Of a stretch of DNA of 64,000 nucleotides, positions 1 through 8,348 are shown one piece after another. A program made the translations under genes and the position numbers. This DNA comes from Variovorax sp. OV700 (GTDB lineage Bacteria; Pseudomonadota; Gammaproteobacteria; Burkholderiales; Burkholderiaceae_C). A model generated the notes under the pieces. That model made no database searches. It was not told the origin of the DNA and saw only the letters and a list, made by a program, of their open reading frames with translations. The stretch is taken from assembly GCF_900099805.1 (NCBI RefSeq), contig NZ_FNDR01000003.1, positions 62,001 through 126,000 on the forward strand, in the 5' to 3' direction. The stretch's first letter is position 1. Every line of letters starts with the position of its first letter.

Positions 1-972
1 GTCGGGCTGCCAGGCGGTTGCCTTGGTGGCCACGTTGAAGGCGCCGGGCTTGCCCAGGCCGCCTTCGGCATCGATGGCCATCATCTGCTTCATGCACATC
101 TTGTTGCGGTCGACGCAACGGTTGAGGATGGCGTCATACAGGTCGGGCGCCACGCTGGCGTAATGGCGCACGGGGTCGCGCTCGCTCGGCGCTTCGAGCT
201 TCACGTAGGTTTCGCGGGAGAGCTCGCCGTCCTTGCCGGCCTTGGCCTTCTTCACCCACTCTTCGAAGCCGTCGTTGGTCAGGCCGTGGAACTTGAAGCG
301 CATGCCCGAAAAGCCCGCGCCGCTGTAGTTGGCCGAGAAGCCCTCGAACTCGCCCGGCTTGTTGATGACCGCGTGCAGCTTGGTTTCCATGCCCGGCATG
401 GCGTAGATCTGCCCGGCCAGTGCGGGAATGAAGAAGGAATTCATCACCGACGTGGCCGTGATCTTGAAAGTGATCGGCCGGTCGACCGGCGCAGCCATTT
501 CGTTCACCGTGGCAAAGCCCTGTTCGGGGTAGATGAAGAGCCATTTCCAGTCGAGTGCCACCACTTCGACCACCAGCGGTTTGGCTTCGGCGGGCACCGG
601 GCGCTCGGCGTCCAGGCGGCTCAGCGGCCGATAGGGGTCGAGCGTGTGGGTGCTGATCCAGGTGATGGCGCCCAGCGCGATGATGATCAGCAGCGGCGCG
701 GCCCAGATCGCGAGCTCGAGCTGGGTGGAATGGTCCCAGTCGGGGCTGTAGTCGGCCTCCTTGTTCGACTGGCGGTAGCGCCAGGCGAAGAAGATGGTCA
801 GCGCGATCACCGGAATGATGATGATCAGCATCAGCACGGTAGAGACGACGATCAGGCGTCCCTGCTGGTTGGCGATGTCGCCGGAAGGGTTCATGAGCAC
901 CGTGTTGCAGCCCGCCAGCAAGGCGAGGGGGAGCAACAGGAGCCATCGGCGAAGGGAGTGGAGGGTGGGCAT
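1..972 (-). CDS. cyoA: Cytochrome bo3 ubiquinol oxidase subunit II (partial, 3' end outside window)
   Basis: Subunit II of a proton-pumping quinol oxidase in the inner membrane. The visible 324 codons start with a lipoprotein signal (RRWLLLLPLALLAGC), so the mature protein is lipid-anchored at Cys19. Two membrane helices follow (near residues 40-60 and 85-105), then a periplasmic cupredoxin domain with the family stretches VVALDWKWLFIYPEQG and TATSVMNSFFIPALAGQIY. It has no CuA ligands, as expected for quinol rather than cytochrome c oxidases. The ATG at 972 is chosen because it opens the lipoprotein signal. It reads off the left edge, where cyoB would be expected. It diverges from an MFS gene, a neighbour I recall beside cyo genes in related bacteria. 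Confidence 0.93.
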   Translation of the reverse strand, partial: MPTLHSLRRWLLLLPLALLAGCNTVLMNPSGDIANQQGRLIVVSTVLMLIIIIPVIALTIFFAWRYRQSNKEADYSPDWDHSTQLELAIWAAPLLIIIALGAITWISTHTLDPYRPLSRLDAERPVPAEAKPLVVEVVALDWKWLFIYPEQGFATVNEMAAPVDRPITFKITATSVMNSFFIPALAGQIYAMPGMETKLHAVINKPGEFEGFSANYSGAGFSGMRFKFHGLTNDGFEEWVKKAKAGKDGELSRETYVKLEAPSERDPVRHYASVAPDLYDAILNRCVDRNKMCMKQMMAIDAEGGLGKPGAFNVATKATAWQPD

Positions 973-1039
973 GCCGAAGAGAAAGAAAGAGGTGCGTGGG
1001 CTGCGCAAAGACTCCACAATCTACGACCAAAGGCCCCCG

Positions 1040-1069
1040 CCGCCTATTGGACGTTTTGTCCTATGGCGG
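1040..1069. promoter_or_regulatory. Interrupted dyad between cyoA and the MFS gene
   Basis: Between the divergent cyoA and MFS starts is an inverted repeat with two matched arms, CCGCC...GGAC and GTCC...GGCGG, around a GTTTT centre and separated by unmatched 4- and 3-base stretches. It is about 70 bases from the cyoA start and 85 from the MFS start, where an operator for either gene could lie. No regulator is identified. Confidence 0.3.
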
Positions 1070-1153
1070 GAATCCCCATTCGGTGAGACGCTTGGAACCT
1101 CTGTTCAATGGTCTACCTTGTCACTGCCGGTGACACCCGAATTACAAAACGCA

Positions 1154-2497
1154 ATGACGACGACGTCCAGCATCAGTCCGCAAGGCGCACAGCCTGTGCC
1201 GAACACGTCCGGAAACGGCGCCAGCCAGGGCGACGCCGATCACTCGCACATCGCACCCGGCGAGATCGCCGTGGGCGTGATCATCGGCCGTGCTTCGGAA
1301 TATTTCGATTTCTTCGTCTACGGTATTGCCTCGGTGCTGGTGTTCCCGGCGGTGTTCTTTCCGTTCGAGGCGCGTCTGGAGGGAACCCTTTACGCATTCG
1401 TGGTTTTCTCCTTCGCTTTCATTGCACGGCCGTTCGGAACTGTCATTTCGATGGCCATCCAGCGACGGTTCGGGCGAGAGGCCAAGCTGACCATCGCGCT
1501 GTTCGTGCTGGGCACCTCCACCGCGGGCATCGCCTTCCTGCCGGGCTACGCGAGCATCGGATTCACGTCGATCGTGCTGCTGTCGGTCTTCCGCTTTGCC
1601 CAGGGCCTTGCGCTCGGCGGCTCGTGGGACGGTCTGCCTTCGCTGCTGGCGCTCAATGCGCCGCAGAACCGCCGCGGCTGGTACGCCATGCTGGGCCAGC
1701 TTGGGGCGCCGCTCGGCTTTTTCGTGGCCAGCGCGCTGTTCGCCTACCTGTACGCCAACCTGCCCCTCAAGGACTTCCTCGACTGGGGCTGGCGCTACAC
1801 CTTCTACGTGGCCTTCGCGATCAACGTAGTGGCGCTGTTCGCTCGCCTCAGGCTTGTGGCAACCGAGGAATATTCCCGCCTGCTCGAAGAGCGCGAGCTG
1901 CAGCCCACCAGCGTGGTCGAGCTGACCCGCTCGCAGGGCGCCAACCTGCTGATCGGCGCATTTGCGGCGCTGGCAAGCTATGCGTTGTTCCACCTGATCA
2001 CAGTGTTCCCGCTGTCTTGGATCACGCTGTATTCCGACCAGTCGATCACCGAATTCCTGGTGGTGCAGATGATCGGCGCGGTGTTCTGCGCCGGCGGCAT
2101 CGTGGCCTCGGGCGTGATCGCCGACCGTGTGGGCCGTCGTTTCACGCTGGGCGGCCTGGCCGCGATGATTGCGGTGTTCAGCGGCTTTGCACCCACGCTG
2201 CTCGACGGCGGCCGCATCGGCCAGGACATCTTCATTCTGCTGGGCTTCGTGCTGCTGGGACTCTCCTATGGCCAGGCGGCAGGCGCGGTGACCTCAAACT
2301 TCGAGCCCAAGTACCGCTACACCGGTGCCGCACTGACGGCCGACCTGGCGTGGCTCATCGGTGCCGCCTTTGCCCCGCTGGTGGCGCTCGGCCTGTCGGC
2401 GAATTTCGGGCTGGCCTATGTGAGCGTGTATCTGCTGTCGGGCGCGGTCGGCACGCTGGCGGCGTTGGGGTTGAACCGGGCGCTGGTGCGCGACTGA
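1154..2497 (+). CDS. MFS transporter, metabolite:proton symporter type
   Basis: A 447-residue inner-membrane transporter with about 12 hydrophobic helices. The opening VIIGRASEYFDFFVYGIAS matches the first helix of the ProP/ShiA-like metabolite:H+ symporter branch, and ADRVGRRFTLGG is the loop between helices typical of the superfamily. The substrate cannot be read from sequence. The ATG at 1154 is chosen because upstream in-frame codons run back through the cyoA coding region; the first 35 residues are polar and poorly constrained. A hairpin terminator follows directly. Position next to cyoA suggests a respiratory-substrate link, which is inference. Confidence 0.85.
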   Translation: MTTTSSISPQGAQPVPNTSGNGASQGDADHSHIAPGEIAVGVIIGRASEYFDFFVYGIASVLVFPAVFFPFEARLEGTLYAFVVFSFAFIARPFGTVISMAIQRRFGREAKLTIALFVLGTSTAGIAFLPGYASIGFTSIVLLSVFRFAQGLALGGSWDGLPSLLALNAPQNRRGWYAMLGQLGAPLGFFVASALFAYLYANLPLKDFLDWGWRYTFYVAFAINVVALFARLRLVATEEYSRLLEERELQPTSVVELTRSQGANLLIGAFAALASYALFHLITVFPLSWITLYSDQSITEFLVVQMIGAVFCAGGIVASGVIADRVGRRFTLGGLAAMIAVFSGFAPTLLDGGRIGQDIFILLGFVLLGLSYGQAAGAVTSNFEPKYRYTGAALTADLAWLIGAAFAPLVALGLSANFGLAYVSVYLLSGAVGTLAALGLNRALVRD

Positions 2498-2521
2498 GCG
2501 GCGGATCTCGGCCGTTTCTCC

Positions 2522-2541
2522 AAAGGGGCCGGGCGGCCCCT
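2522..2541 (+). terminator. Rho-independent terminator after the MFS gene
   Basis: A perfect GC-rich stem (AAAGGGGCC pairing with GGCCCCTTT across a 4-base loop) runs into a T-rich tract, 24 bases after the MFS stop codon. Confidence 0.8.
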
Positions 2542-2576
2542 TTTTGTTTTCCGGCGCACAGGCTTAGGATCGCGCC

Positions 2577-3257
2577 ATGTTTGCCGCTGCCATCTTCGAC
2601 ATGGACGGGCTGCTCATCGATTCGGAGCGGCCCATCATGGCTGCATGGATCGAAGCGGCCCGCACGCTCGACATCGAGCTTTCGCACAGCCAGTATCTGC
2701 AGGTGGTGGGCCTCGCCACCGCGGAGTCCGAGCTGATTCTCGGCACGCTGCTCGGCGGGCCCGACGCCTATCGCCATGCCATCGGCCACGTTCGCAAACT
2801 GCTGCAACTGCAGCGCGCCGATGGCCTTCCGATGTTTCCGATCAAGCCCGGCGCAGCCGAGTTCCTGGGTGCGCTGCGGCAGCGCGGAACGCGTTGCGCC
2901 GTGGCATCGTCTTCAACCAGCGGGCAGATCCAGGCCTGCCTCGGCAGCCTCGACGTGCTCCATCACTTCGACGCTTTTGCAGGTGGCGACGAGGTGGCAC
3001 GGGCGAAGCCCGATCCGGCGCTCTACCTGCTCGCGGCCGAGCGCCTCGGCGTGGACCCGGCGAAATGCGTGGCCTTCGAAGACAGCGAAAACGGCGCCAA
3101 GGCCGCACTGGCGGCAGGCCTCAGGGTCGTGATCGTGCCTGATCTCAAGCACCCGCCAGCTTCGATTGTCGAGCGGGCCTTCCATGTGCTCGACTCCCTT
3201 CACGAGGCCGTTGCCCATGTGCCGCGGTGGTTTCCCGGCCAGGTGATACGCACATGA
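2577..3257 (+). CDS. HAD-family phosphatase (beta-phosphoglucomutase-like)
   Basis: A 226-residue cytosolic hydrolase of HAD subfamily IA. Motif I is FDMDGLLIDSE near residue 8 (nucleophile Asp and second Asp), motif II the SS of AVASSS, motif III the Lys in ARAKPDP, and motif IV FEDSENG. The cap domain lies between motifs I and II. Such proteins remove phosphate from small sugar phosphates or nucleotides; the substrate is not predictable here. Its stop overlaps the start of the next small gene by ATGA, so the two are probably translated together. Confidence 0.88.
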   Translation: MFAAAIFDMDGLLIDSERPIMAAWIEAARTLDIELSHSQYLQVVGLATAESELILGTLLGGPDAYRHAIGHVRKLLQLQRADGLPMFPIKPGAAEFLGALRQRGTRCAVASSSTSGQIQACLGSLDVLHHFDAFAGGDEVARAKPDPALYLLAAERLGVDPAKCVAFEDSENGAKAALAAGLRVVIVPDLKHPPASIVERAFHVLDSLHEAVAHVPRWFPGQVIRT

Positions 3258-3589
3258 TCAAGATCGGGACCCTCTGCCACGTGCTCGACAGCTGCCTCGC
3301 GTCGCCGATGACCGAGCGCGCCGTCGGACGCATCGTGGAGGTGGTCTCCGCGCCCTACGAGGCGCCCAGCGAGCGCTACCTGCCCGGCACTTACTACGAC
3401 GTGCTGTTCGAGGGCTGGACCTTCTATTGCCGCAGCGACAAGCTCGTGCCCATTTCCGATCCCGATGCGGATGTCGGCAACTGGGAAGATGAATTCATCG
3501 ACACCCCCGCCAGCCTTCCATCGAGAGCACCTCAGAGTACTTCGTCGCGCAACTGCGGGAAAACCTTCGACACCTTGGCGAGCAGGTAG
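3254..3589 (+). CDS. Small conserved-looking hypothetical protein
   Basis: I do not recognise a family. The 111 residues include a compact first part ([12 protein letters not shown] to [13 protein letters not shown]) that reads like a small beta-barrel, followed by an acidic stretch and a low-complexity tail. The ATG at 3254 overlaps the HAD stop by four bases (ATGA), supporting real translation. The last 58 bases overlap the 3' end of the oxygenase gene on the other strand, so the tail may be poorly conserved. No signal peptide or membrane segment. Confidence 0.6.
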   Translation: MIKIGTLCHVLDSCLASPMTERAVGRIVEVVSAPYEAPSERYLPGTYYDVLFEGWTFYCRSDKLVPISDPDADVGNWEDEFIDTPASLPSRAPQSTSSRNCGKTFDTLASR

Positions 3590-4536
3590 TCGCCGTAGCG
3601 GCCGCTGAATGCGTGCACGTTGGCGCGGTCCCAGCGCTCGGCGCTGTCGTCTAGCGCCTCGGCACCCGCGAGGCCTTCGATGCGCTGCACGCGCGCCTCG
3701 AAATTCGGGTCGAAGAACAACGGGAACGAGAGCCGGTCGCGCCCCGAGGTGTTGCGCCTCACGCGGTGCGGCGTCGACTTGTAGAGACCGCCGGTCATGC
3801 GGTCGAGCATGTCGCCGATGTTGCAGACGAAGGAGCCTGGAATCGGGGGCGCGTCGATCCAGCCGCTGGGCGTGTGCACCGCAAGGCCGCCCACGTCGTC
3901 CTGGTGCAGGATGGTGAGCAGGCCGTAGTCCGTGTGTTCGCCCACACCCCATTGCACGTCGAGCCCTTCGGGCACCGGCTGCGAGGGGTAGTTGAACAGG
4001 CGGAACAAGATGAGAGGATCGGCCGTATAGCGCTCGGCGAAGTACGCCGCCGGCAGGCCGAGGCTCAGTGCAATGCCTTCCATCAGCCGGTGGCCCAGCT
4101 GCGTGACCGCCGCCATGTAGTCGAGAATGGTTTCGCGCAAGCCCGGCACGTCGGGGAAAAGGTTGGGCCCGTGCACCGGTGTCTTCGCCTGCACCAGCGG
4201 GTGCGAGGCGGGTAGTTCGGTGCCGAGGTAGAGGCCTTCTTTCCAGTCGGGCCGGCCCGAGGTGAGTTCGCCGCCGAGCGGGAAGAAGCCGCGCCAGGCA
4301 CGCCCGCCCAGGGCCATGCGCCATTGCGTCTTGGTTTCTTCGGGTAACTCGAAGAAGCGGTGGCTCAGCATTTCGAGCCGCTGTACCAGCGCCGCATCGA
4401 CCCCGTGGCCCGTGACATAGAAGAAGCCGTGCGCGCGGCAGGCAGCGCCGATCTGCGCGGCCACGCCGTCGCGTTCGGGCGTGCCGGCCACGAGCGGGGC
4501 GACATCGATCACGGGAAGCGTGTGCGTATCAGTCAC
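3532..4536 (-). CDS. 2-oxoglutarate/Fe(II)-dependent oxygenase, isopenicillin N synthase family
   Basis: A 334-residue cytosolic dioxygenase. The iron ligands are visible as His201 and Asp203 (GEHTDYG) and His257 (STPHRVRR); the Arg-x-Ser that holds 2-oxoglutarate is in [10 protein letters not shown]. An N-terminal DIOX_N-like part ([10 protein letters not shown]...[10 protein letters not shown]) completes the family layout. The GTG at 4536 is chosen because it begins just before the conserved LPVIDV and 16 bases after the ATPase stop; longer in-frame starts would run inside the ATPase gene. It is the last gene of an amino acid importer operon, suggesting it oxidises the imported compound or a product of it. 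That is inference. Confidence 0.87.
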   Translation of the reverse strand: MTDTHTLPVIDVAPLVAGTPERDGVAAQIGAACRAHGFFYVTGHGVDAALVQRLEMLSHRFFELPEETKTQWRMALGGRAWRGFFPLGGELTSGRPDWKEGLYLGTELPASHPLVQAKTPVHGPNLFPDVPGLRETILDYMAAVTQLGHRLMEGIALSLGLPAAYFAERYTADPLILFRLFNYPSQPVPEGLDVQWGVGEHTDYGLLTILHQDDVGGLAVHTPSGWIDAPPIPGSFVCNIGDMLDRMTGGLYKSTPHRVRRNTSGRDRLSFPLFFDPNFEARVQRIEGLAGAEALDDSAERWDRANVHAFSGRYGDYLLAKVSKVFPQLRDEVL

Positions 4537-4552
4537 GATCGTAGAGAGGATG

Positions 4553-5292
<740 letters not shown>

Positions 5293-5296
<4 letters not shown>

Positions 5297-6015
5297 GCGG
5301 ACACCTTGGGGGCCGAAGCGGGGTTGGCCACGGACATGCCGCGCCGCGCGAGACGGCGCTCGAGCCAGTAGGCGAAACGAGATAGCCCGAAGCAGAGGAT
5401 GAAATAGGTCAGGCCCAGGATCAGGTAGATCTGCGCCGGCTTGGTGAACACCTGCGTGTTGATCTGCGTCGCGATGAACGACACCTCGGCCAGCCCGATG
5501 ATGTAGCCGAGCGAGGTTTCCTTGATGGTCGAGACGAACTGGTTCACCAGCGAGGGCAGCATGCTGCGCAGCGCCTGCGGCAGCACCACGAGACGCATCG
5601 CGCGGCCATAGTCCAGGCCCAGCGCGCGGGCGGTTTCCATCTGGCCGCGCGGCAGGCCCTGGATGCCGGCGCGCACGATCTCGGCAAGGTACGCTGCGTC
5701 GAACACCACGAGCGCGATCAGCATGGTGGTGAACTGGTCGGTCTTCACGCCCGTCACGCTCGGCAAGAAGAAGTAGGCCCAGAAAATCACCATCAGCAAG
5801 GGGAGGCCGCGCACCACGAAGACGAAGCCCGTGACCGGCCAGCGCAGCCAGCGCCACGGGCTCACGCGGGCGAGGCCGAGCACGATGCCCAGCGGCAGCG
5901 CGAGCACGAGGCCAGAGGAGGCGAGCAGCAGCGTGAGTACAAGCCCGCCGAGCGGGCCGTTCGGGTACTGCCCGATCAGGAAATAGACCCAGTAGTCGTT
6001 GATGATCTCTAGCAT
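5293..6015 (-). CDS. Polar amino acid ABC transporter, permease 2
   Basis: A 240-residue inner-membrane permease of the HisM/GlnP type with about five helices and the cytoplasmic coupling loop ([22 protein letters not shown]) that contacts the ATPase. The start MLEIINDYW at 6015 is chosen because the first helix follows directly; it lies 13 bases after the stop of permease 1. It should pair with permease 1 as a heterodimer. Confidence 0.93.
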
Positions 6016-6028
6016 CTCATCAACATTT

Positions 6029-6724
6029 CTAGATGGTCCGCACCGGATAGCGGTGGTGGTACCAGGTGGCAAGGCCGGTGATCGCGAGCGACACCGTCAG
6101 GTAGGCCGCGCTCGCGAACGCGAACGACTCGAAGCTGCGAAAGGTCGCGCTCTCGACCTGCCCGGCCTGGTACATCAGCTCGGCCACGCCGATCACGGTG
6201 GCGATCGAGGTGTTCTTCCAGAGGCTCAGCGTCTGCGAGATGAGCGGCGGCACCGTCACGCGCAGCGCCTGCGGCAGCACCACGCGGCGCATGGTGCCCA
6301 GAAAGCCGAAGCCCAGCGCGCGGCCGGCCTCGAACTGCACGGTGGGAATCGCGCGAATGCCGCTGCGGATGTCTTCCGCCATGAAGGCTGCCGTATAGAG
6401 CGAAAGCGCAATGATGGCGCTGTAGGCCTCGATGTGCCCCGCATAGAGCCATTGCTTGATGCCCTCCGGCAGCAGCTCGGGCGCGCCGAAGTACCAGAAC
6501 AGCATGTGGGCGAGCAGCGGAACATTGCGTATGACTTCGACGTACGCAAAGCCGAGCCAGCGCAGCGGCGCGAGCGGGGACAGCCGAAGCAGCGCCACCA
6601 CCAGCGCGATGGGCAGCGCCAGCACCAGCGAGGCCGCCAGCAGCTGCAGCGACAGCAGCAAGCCCGCGACCAGCATGTCGTGGTACTTGCCGGTGAGCAG
6701 CAACGAATAGTCGAACAGGGGCAT
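6029..6724 (-). CDS. Polar amino acid ABC transporter, permease 1
   Basis: A 231-residue permease of the same family as its downstream neighbour, starting MPLFDYSLLLTGKYHDM. The coupling loop is EDIRSGIRAIPTVQFEAGRALG. About five membrane helices. It is separated from the upstream binding-protein gene by 165 bases that carry paired GC-rich hairpins, so its expression relative to the binding protein is probably set by that spacer. Confidence 0.94.
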   Translation of the reverse strand: MPLFDYSLLLTGKYHDMLVAGLLLSLQLLAASLVLALPIALVVALLRLSPLAPLRWLGFAYVEVIRNVPLLAHMLFWYFGAPELLPEGIKQWLYAGHIEAYSAIIALSLYTAAFMAEDIRSGIRAIPTVQFEAGRALGFGFLGTMRRVVLPQALRVTVPPLISQTLSLWKNTSIATVIGVAELMYQAGQVESATFRSFESFAFASAAYLTVSLAITGLATWYHHRYPVRTI

Positions 6725-6764
6725 TGGGGGGCGACAGTATCACTGCCGCGACGGATTGGCTTGG

Positions 6765-6876
6765 CTCCCTCCCCCGCTGGGGGAGGGTTGGGGTGGGGGC
6801 ACGGCGGCGTCGGCAACATCGCGGCCTGAACAACGGCCGCTTGCCCCCATCCCTGCCTTCCCCCAGAGGGGGAAGG
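6765..6876. repeat. Family A paired hairpin repeat (REP/BIME-like), copy 1
   Basis: Two units face each other. Unit 1 (6765-6800) is a hairpin CCCTCCCCC/GGGGGAGGG followed by a G-rich tail ending TGGGGGC. Unit 2 (6843-6876) is the same design in opposite orientation, beginning GCCCCCATCCC and ending in a CCTTCCCCC/GGGGGAAGG hairpin. A nearly identical pair lies at 30394-30510. It sits within the importer operon, between the binding-protein stop (6890) and the first permease start (6724). The paired layout resembles bacterial interspersed mosaic elements. Confidence 0.85.
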
Positions 6877-6889
6877 AGAAAACCCGAGA

Positions 6890-7717
6890 TCAGTCGATCT
6901 TGTCGCTCTCGAGCTTGAAGTCGCGCGTCTGGAAGCCCGAAGCCGTGTTCGGCCCATACCACTTGACGAAGATCTTCTGCGCTTCGCCCGACTTCTCGAG
7001 CTCGCGCAGGGTCTCGTCCACCACCGCCTTCAGTCCGCTCTCGCCCTTCTTGATGCCGATGGCCAGCGCCTCGGTGCTCAGGTTCTGCTTGAGCACCACG
7101 TACTGGGCCTTCTGCGGGCCCAGCTTGGCGTAGCTGCGCAGCAGCGCGGCCTCATCGTCCACATAGCCCACGCCCTTGCCTTGCTGCAGCGCCTGGAAGG
7201 CCTGCTGGCTGGTGTCGAAGGTCACGACCTCGGCCGTGGGCACGGCCTTGCGGATGTTGGGCTCCTGCGTGCCGCCGCGGATGGTGAGCACCTTCTTGCC
7301 GGCGAGCTGCGGCACGTCGCTGATGCCGCTGTCCTTCTTCACGACGGCCTTCTGTCCGGTGACGAAGGTGGTGAGCGAAAAGTCGATCTGCGCCTCGCGC
7401 TCCTTGTTGTGCGTGAGGCCTGCGGCCACCAGATCCACATGGCCCTGCTGCAGTTCGGGAATGCGTGCGGCCACCGCGATCTGCTTGAGCACCGGCTTCA
7501 CGCCGATCTTCTTGGCGATGGCGTTCACCAGGTCGACTTCGTAGCCGACGATCTGGCGCGTCTTTGGATCGATGAAAGTGGCGGGCTCGTCGGTTCCGAG
7601 CACGCCGACCACGAGTTCGCCTTTTTTCTTGATGTCGGCGAGCTGGTCCGCGTGGGCAGCGATGCCCGTCAGCAGCGCGGAGGCCGCGAGGGCCGCGGCA
7701 ATGAGGTTCAAGCGCAT
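6890..7717 (-). CDS. Amino acid ABC transporter, periplasmic substrate-binding protein
   Basis: A 275-residue binding protein of family 3 (SBP_bac_3). A Sec signal peptide (MRLNLIAAALAASALLTGIAAHA) precedes the mature ADQLADIKKKGELVVGV. Ligand-pocket landmarks are visible: FIDPKTRQIVGYEVDLVNAI, the DLVAAGLTHNKEREAQIDFS stretch, and IRGGTQEPNIRK, where the Arg normally clamps the amino acid carboxylate. The ATG at 7717 has a good AGAAGGAG ribosome site. First gene of the operon; ligand type beyond a polar amino acid is unknown. Confidence 0.93.
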   Translation of the reverse strand: MRLNLIAAALAASALLTGIAAHADQLADIKKKGELVVGVLGTDEPATFIDPKTRQIVGYEVDLVNAIAKKIGVKPVLKQIAVAARIPELQQGHVDLVAAGLTHNKEREAQIDFSLTTFVTGQKAVVKKDSGISDVPQLAGKKVLTIRGGTQEPNIRKAVPTAEVVTFDTSQQAFQALQQGKGVGYVDDEAALLRSYAKLGPQKAQYVVLKQNLSTEALAIGIKKGESGLKAVVDETLRELEKSGEAQKIFVKWYGPNTASGFQTRDFKLESDKID

Positions 7718-7767
7718 GTTCTTCTCCTTCTGGGAAAGCAAGGACGGCACCATATCAATAAAACCGT

Positions 7768-7801
7768 GGATTATTAAATCCTCAATCGACATATGCATAT
7801 G
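7768..7801. promoter_or_regulatory. AT-rich control region with two dyads upstream of the amino acid importer
   Basis: In the 175 bases between the divergent binding-protein and globin genes lie GGATT-ATTA-AATCC (7768-7781) and the perfect 12-base palindrome CATATGCATATG (7790-7801). The stretch is strikingly AT-rich for this genome. On the minus strand a TTGAGG followed 16 bases later by TTTTAT could be a sigma-70 promoter for the importer operon. The regulator is unknown. Confidence 0.4.
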
Positions 7802-7892
7802 GACGCCCAAATGGTCCTGATGCCGGTACTGCGATTCGCGGGAATTCAAGCCTCGTGCAGCCCGGGGCGGCTGCTGGAGAGATACTCCCGCC

Positions 7893-8315
7893 ATGCAGAT
7901 TCACGAAAAGCCACCCGTCGACACGCCCTTCGAATGGATCGGCGGCGAACCCAGGGTGCAGGCGCTGGTCGATCGCTTCTACGACTTGATGGAGCTCGAG
8001 CCGGCCTATGCGCAGCTGCGCGCGGTGCACGGCACCAGCCTCGACAATGCGCGCCAGCGGCTCTTCTGGTTCCTGTGCGGCTGGCTCGGCGGCCCGCAGC
8101 ACTACACCGACCGCTTCGGGCATCCGATGCTGCGCGCTCGCCATCTGCCGCAGAGCATCGGCGGGCACAGCATCGGCATCAAGGAGCGCGACCAGTGGCT
8201 GGCCTGCATGGACCAGGCGATGGGTGAGACCGGTGTGCCCGAAGGCTTGCGCGCACGCCTGCGCGACTCCTTCTTCCAGACCGCGGACTGGATGCGCAAT
8301 CGCGGCGAGCAATAG
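7893..8315 (+). CDS. Truncated haemoglobin, group II
   Basis: A 140-residue globin of the 2-on-2 type. It begins PPVDTPFEWIGGEPRVQALVDRFYDLME, the usual group II opening, and carries the heme-proximal region FLCGWLGGPQHYTDRFGHPMLRARHLP, where the His of GHPMLR is the expected proximal ligand. WMRNRG near the end is also typical. These proteins bind O2 or NO. The ATG follows a GGAG ribosome site. The FAD reductase gene starts 33 bases later, so the reductase may serve the globin or a shared stress response; this is inference. Confidence 0.9.
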   Translation: MQIHEKPPVDTPFEWIGGEPRVQALVDRFYDLMELEPAYAQLRAVHGTSLDNARQRLFWFLCGWLGGPQHYTDRFGHPMLRARHLPQSIGGHSIGIKERDQWLACMDQAMGETGVPEGLRARLRDSFFQTADWMRNRGEQ

Positions 8316-8348
8316 AACATACAACGACTCCGAAAGAGACTCTCTTCA

